A stretch of 7,400 nt of DNA, from assembly GCA_016177865.1 (NCBI GenBank), contig JACOUJ010000295.1, positions 1 to 7,400 on the forward strand. Reading direction: 5' to 3'. Below are positions 5,502-7,400 of the stretch, one piece after another (position 1 is the first letter of the stretch; each line of letters opens with the position of its first letter). The translations under genes were made by a program, and so were the position numbers. The notes beneath the pieces are model-generated. The model worked only from the letters and a program-made list of their open reading frames with translations, searched no databases and was not told the origin of the DNA. The stretch is from Candidatus Rokuibacteriota bacterium. Its GTDB lineage: Bacteria > Methylomirabilota > Methylomirabilia > Rokubacteriales > JACOUJ01.

Positions 5502-6722
5502 ATGCAGCAGGTCAACGGCCGATATAACGTTGGCGGCGTCCTGCTCGAGCGTCCGTTCAAGATCCGGCGGCTCGGGCACTTTGGCCTCAACCTCTCCGAT
5601 CTCACGGGTGCGGTCGAGTTCTACTGCAAGCACCTCGGGTTCCGGCTCACGGACGAGCTGGACTTCCGGCACACGCCGAGAAAGGACGCGGTCGCCGGCC
5701 TGAAGGACCCGAGGCTCATCTTCACTACCCACGGGACCGACCACCACGCCTTCGTCCTCGGCTCCCGAGAGCTGGGGGGCTTTCTGTTCGGCCCGCAGGC
5801 CAACCCCGAGGTCACGATCAACCAGATCACCTGGCAGGTGGGGACGCTCGAAGAGATTCAGGGAGCGGTGGAGTTCTACAAGGAGAAGGGGGTGTCGATC
5901 TCGAGGGTTGGACGGGATATGCCCGGCAGCAACTGGCATGTCTATGTCCCAGACCCGGACGGCCACACGATCGAGCTGTACTACGGGATCGAGCAGATCG
6001 GGTGGAACGGCAAGTCGAAGCCCGTCTCGATGTACTACCGCGGCTTCTTTGAGGCCCCGGAGCTTCCCCAGATATCCGAGGCGACGGAGATCCGGGAGGC
6101 GGGGGACAAGGGCATTGACATCTTCTCGGGACGCCAGTGCCTGGACATGGAGCCCGGCAGCTACGACGTCGGCGGGATCCTCCTCCCCCGCCCGTTCAAG
6201 ATCACGAAAATCGGGCCGGTGGGGCTCTTCGTGAAGGATCTGGAGAAGTCCGAAGCGTTCTACATCGATATCCTGGGCTTCGTGAAAACCGAGGAGGTGA
6301 CGTTCAGGGGACGGCGGTGCGTCTTCCTCCGAAACGGCACCGAGCACCACAGCCTGGGGCTCTTCCCGCGCGAGCTCAGGCAGGAGCTGGGGCTCTCTGC
6401 CCACACGACCTGCATGAGCTTCGGCCTCGAGCTGGGAAGCTACGAGCAGCTCCGAAACGCGGTCCGCTTCCTCAAGGACAAGGGGGCAAAAGTCATCAGC
6501 ACGATCCCGCCCGAGCTGTACCCCGGCATCGACTACGCCACCCACGTGCTCGATCCGGACGGCCACTGCCTCCAGCTCTACTACTACATGGAACAGGTCG
6601 GCTGGGACGGCAAACCCAGGTCGCGGGGCGAGCGGCGGCAAGTCCAGGAGGAGTGGCCGGAAGTGCTCGATCCTCTCTCCGATACCTATGCCGACCAGAC
6701 CTTCCAGGGGCCCTTGGGCTAG
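5502..6722 (+). CDS. Two-domain VOC protein, extradiol (catechol 2,3-) dioxygenase-like
   Basis: A 406-residue, probably cytosolic protein made of two vicinal-oxygen-chelate units. Unit 1 (about 8-170) and unit 2 (about 221-370) repeat each other: YNVGGVLLERPFKI then GHFGLNLSDL in one, YDVGGILLPRPFKI then GPVGLFVKDL in the other, and DPDGHTIELYY-GIEQIGWNGK against DPDGHCLQLYY-YMEQVGWDGK. In type I extradiol dioxygenases the metal is held by His, His and Glu. Unit 1 has all three at the expected places: His26, His81/82 and Glu158. In unit 2 the equivalents are Val240, His282/283 and Gln358, so it probably binds no metal. The closest type is a ring-cleaving dioxygenase or VOC lyase of aromatic breakdown, with substrate unknown. 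A hydrophilic linker (about 180-215) and a charged 40-residue tail complete it. Perfect ribosome site at 5488-5493. Confidence 0.88.
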   Translation: MQQVNGRYNVGGVLLERPFKIRRLGHFGLNLSDLTGAVEFYCKHLGFRLTDELDFRHTPRKDAVAGLKDPRLIFTTHGTDHHAFVLGSRELGGFLFGPQANPEVTINQITWQVGTLEEIQGAVEFYKEKGVSISRVGRDMPGSNWHVYVPDPDGHTIELYYGIEQIGWNGKSKPVSMYYRGFFEAPELPQISEATEIREAGDKGIDIFSGRQCLDMEPGSYDVGGILLPRPFKITKIGPVGLFVKDLEKSEAFYIDILGFVKTEEVTFRGRRCVFLRNGTEHHSLGLFPRELRQELGLSAHTTCMSFGLELGSYEQLRNAVRFLKDKGAKVISTIPPELYPGIDYATHVLDPDGHCLQLYYYMEQVGWDGKPRSRGERRQVQEEWPEVLDPLSDTYADQTFQGPLG

Positions 6723-6943
6723 AGGCCAGACCTGGCGAGGAGTTGGCGGTTGCCTTGAGTTCATTCGGTGAAACGCCAGGGCGCTTACCCCTGACGGATC
6801 CCATTGATCAAAAGCGGAGAGAGATTGGAAAATACTACCTCCTGAAGGAGGACCCGCCCGTCAGCTTTTATTCGTAACGCGTCTGAGACACGGTGTAACG
6901 ATCCTTTCCCGGAGCTCGCCCGCTCCAGAGGGACGACGTCGCC
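6723..6943. other. Non-coding gap with possible gene debris
   Basis: The stretch between the VOC stop and the next short ORF shows no full gene. It is less GC-rich than its surroundings. It contains two short inverted repeats: CAGGG/CCCTG at 6777-6793, and CCTCC-TGAA-GGAGG at 6838-6851. Neither is followed directly by a T-run, so neither is a convincing terminator. A short open frame at 6755-6877 is listed separately. Confidence 0.4.
6755..6877 (+). pseudogene. Short open frame resembling a protein C-terminus
   Basis: The frame ending TAA at 6875-6877 reads DPIDQKRREIGKYYLL then KEDPPVSFYS. It is less arginine/proline-heavy than typical shadow frames here and looks like the tail of a real protein. 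No ATG or GTG is available; the TTG at 6755 is the only start-like codon with AGGAG roughly 13 nt upstream. I see no family. It may be a leftover of a deleted gene, or chance. Confidence 0.2.
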
Positions 6944-7084
6944 ATGAACCTCACGCCCCGGCGTCTCGTGGGCCTCGTTATCGGCTGGGTTCTCTGCCGT
7001 GGTCTGATGGCCACCCCTGGAGCCGCCACACCCTCGGTGACAGATGAAAAGGGTTTAAGGAAAAAAGGAAAATACCATGGATAA
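6944..7084 (+). CDS. 46-residue signal-peptide-like ORF overlapping the binding-protein start
   Basis: ATG at 6944 with GAGGGA at 6928-6933. The product starts MNLTPRRLVGLVIGWVLCRG: two arginines, a hydrophobic core, then LMATPGAATPSV with A-x-A-type cleavage options, as in an exported protein. Instead of a mature domain it continues with a lysine-rich KGLRKKGKYHG and stops at 7082-7084, overlapping the next start (7077) by 8 bp. It may be the orphaned leader of a lost secreted protein, or a short upstream ORF that couples translation to the binding protein. No family is recognisable. Confidence 0.35.
   Translation: MNLTPRRLVGLVIGWVLCRGLMATPGAATPSVTDEKGLRKKGKYHG
7065..7069 (+). promoter_or_regulatory. 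Ribosome binding site of the Bug/TctC gene
   Basis: AAGGA, 7 nt before the ATG at 7077, within an A-rich stretch. It lies inside the short upstream ORF, which fits translational coupling. Confidence 0.6.
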
Positions 7085-7400
7085 GAAATTTTGGTTGTCT
7101 ATGGCGATAGCAGTGGGCCTCGTTTTGCTTGCCGGGGCTCCTGCCAAATCATCGACCCACGACTTCTACAAGGATAAGACCATCCGCTTTGTCGTAGGGT
7201 TTGCACCTGGCGGAGGCTATGATCTCGCTGCCCGGATCGTCGGCCGGCATATGGGGAGGCACATCCCCGGAAATCCCATGATCGTTGTCGAAAACATGAC
7301 CGGTGCGGGCAGCCTGATTGCAGCGAACTACACCTACAATAGCGCCAGACCCGATGGTCTGTTTGTAGGGATTTGGAACGGCGCGTTCGTCCTCCGGCAA
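7077..7400 (+). CDS. Bug/TctC-family tripartite tricarboxylate transporter substrate-binding protein, 3' partial
   Basis: The first 108 residues of a periplasmic solute receptor; the gene continues past the window. It has an N-terminal signal peptide (MDKK start, core FWLSMAIAVGLVLLAGAPA, cleavage at about 23-27). The family hallmark follows: IRFVVGFAPGGGYDLAARIV (36-55) with the first carboxylate-binding loop, then IPGNPMIVVENMTGAGSL (63-80), AANYTYNSARPDG (82-94) and the following beta strand. Bug proteins (usually about 320 residues) bind organic acids or small amphiphilic molecules and feed the TctAB permease, or act as orphan receptors. The ligand cannot be read here. The P-G-N-P and NMTGAGS variant marks a subgroup distinct from the common QPVVVENRPGAGG type. 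No transporter subunits are visible in this window. Confidence 0.88.
   Translation, partial: MDKKFWLSMAIAVGLVLLAGAPAKSSTHDFYKDKTIRFVVGFAPGGGYDLAARIVGRHMGRHIPGNPMIVVENMTGAGSLIAANYTYNSARPDGLFVGIWNGAFVLRQ

Noticed and set aside
5100..6764. 554-codon minus-strand open frame
   Set aside because: It covers the VOC gene on the opposite strand; the plus strand has clear VOC motifs and a perfect ribosome site, while this frame shows only repetitive L/E/D/R/P composition.
6804..6836. TTGATC ... AATACT as a promoter for the binding protein
   Set aside because: The spacer is 21 nt, too long for a sigma-70 promoter.
6838..6851. CCTCC-TGAA-GGAGG hairpin as a terminator for the VOC gene
   Set aside because: The stem is only 5 bp and the T-run (about 6865) is 14 nt away; it could be chance.
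1..7400. CRISPR array, tRNA, rRNA, insertion sequence or toxin-antitoxin pair
   Set aside because: No regularly spaced repeats, no tRNA cloverleaf or rRNA signature, no transposase motifs and no terminal inverted repeats around the TonB fragment were seen by eye.

Overview
This is a GC-rich bacterial window with tightly packed genes. The MsbA-type lipid flippase and the TonB-receptor fragment point to an organism with an outer membrane. The set of catabolic-looking enzymes plus a Bug/TctC solute-binding protein would suit a soil or subsurface heterotroph, for example Methylomirabilota/Rokubacteria or a proteobacterium. That placement is an inference from gene style, not proof.

Left part (1-4652, minus strand): read from right to left, a GT4-type glycosyltransferase (4652-3537) overlaps by 4 bp an MsbA-like ABC exporter (3540-1795). 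After 40 bp comes a zinc-type medium-chain dehydrogenase/quinone oxidoreductase (1754-726), and 15 bp later a fumarylacetoacetate-hydrolase (FAH) family gene (710-234). These four probably form one transcript: an envelope glycan/lipid pair followed by a two-enzyme catabolic pair. The FAH gene is broken: after about 147 residues family-like sequence stops. A plus-strand fragment of a TonB-dependent receptor C-terminal barrel occupies about 143-290. Beyond it, an unidentified minus-strand C-terminal tail (about 149-51) lies in the same reading frame as the FAH gene. This is either a real scar or an assembly chimera.

Middle part (4653-5501): a probable small secreted protein (5089-4784, minus) is followed by a weak hairpin terminator. 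A divergent control region (5090-5327) holds a 9-bp direct repeat with two TTGACA boxes on the minus strand and a TTGACG-17-TAAGAC promoter candidate on the plus strand. A 52-codon plus-strand ORF (5328-5486), possibly a collapsed gene, leads directly into the next gene.

Right part (5502-7400, plus strand): a 406-residue protein with two VOC (extradiol-dioxygenase-like) domains has a strong ribosome binding site; only its first domain keeps a full metal triad. After a 350-bp stretch with short ORFs that look like debris, a 46-codon signal-peptide-like ORF overlaps the start of a Bug/TctC-family periplasmic binding protein, which runs off the window end. A possible theme is uptake of an organic acid or aromatic compound (binding protein), ring or C-C bond processing (VOC, FAH family) and redox steps (MDR), but no substrate can be named from this sequence.
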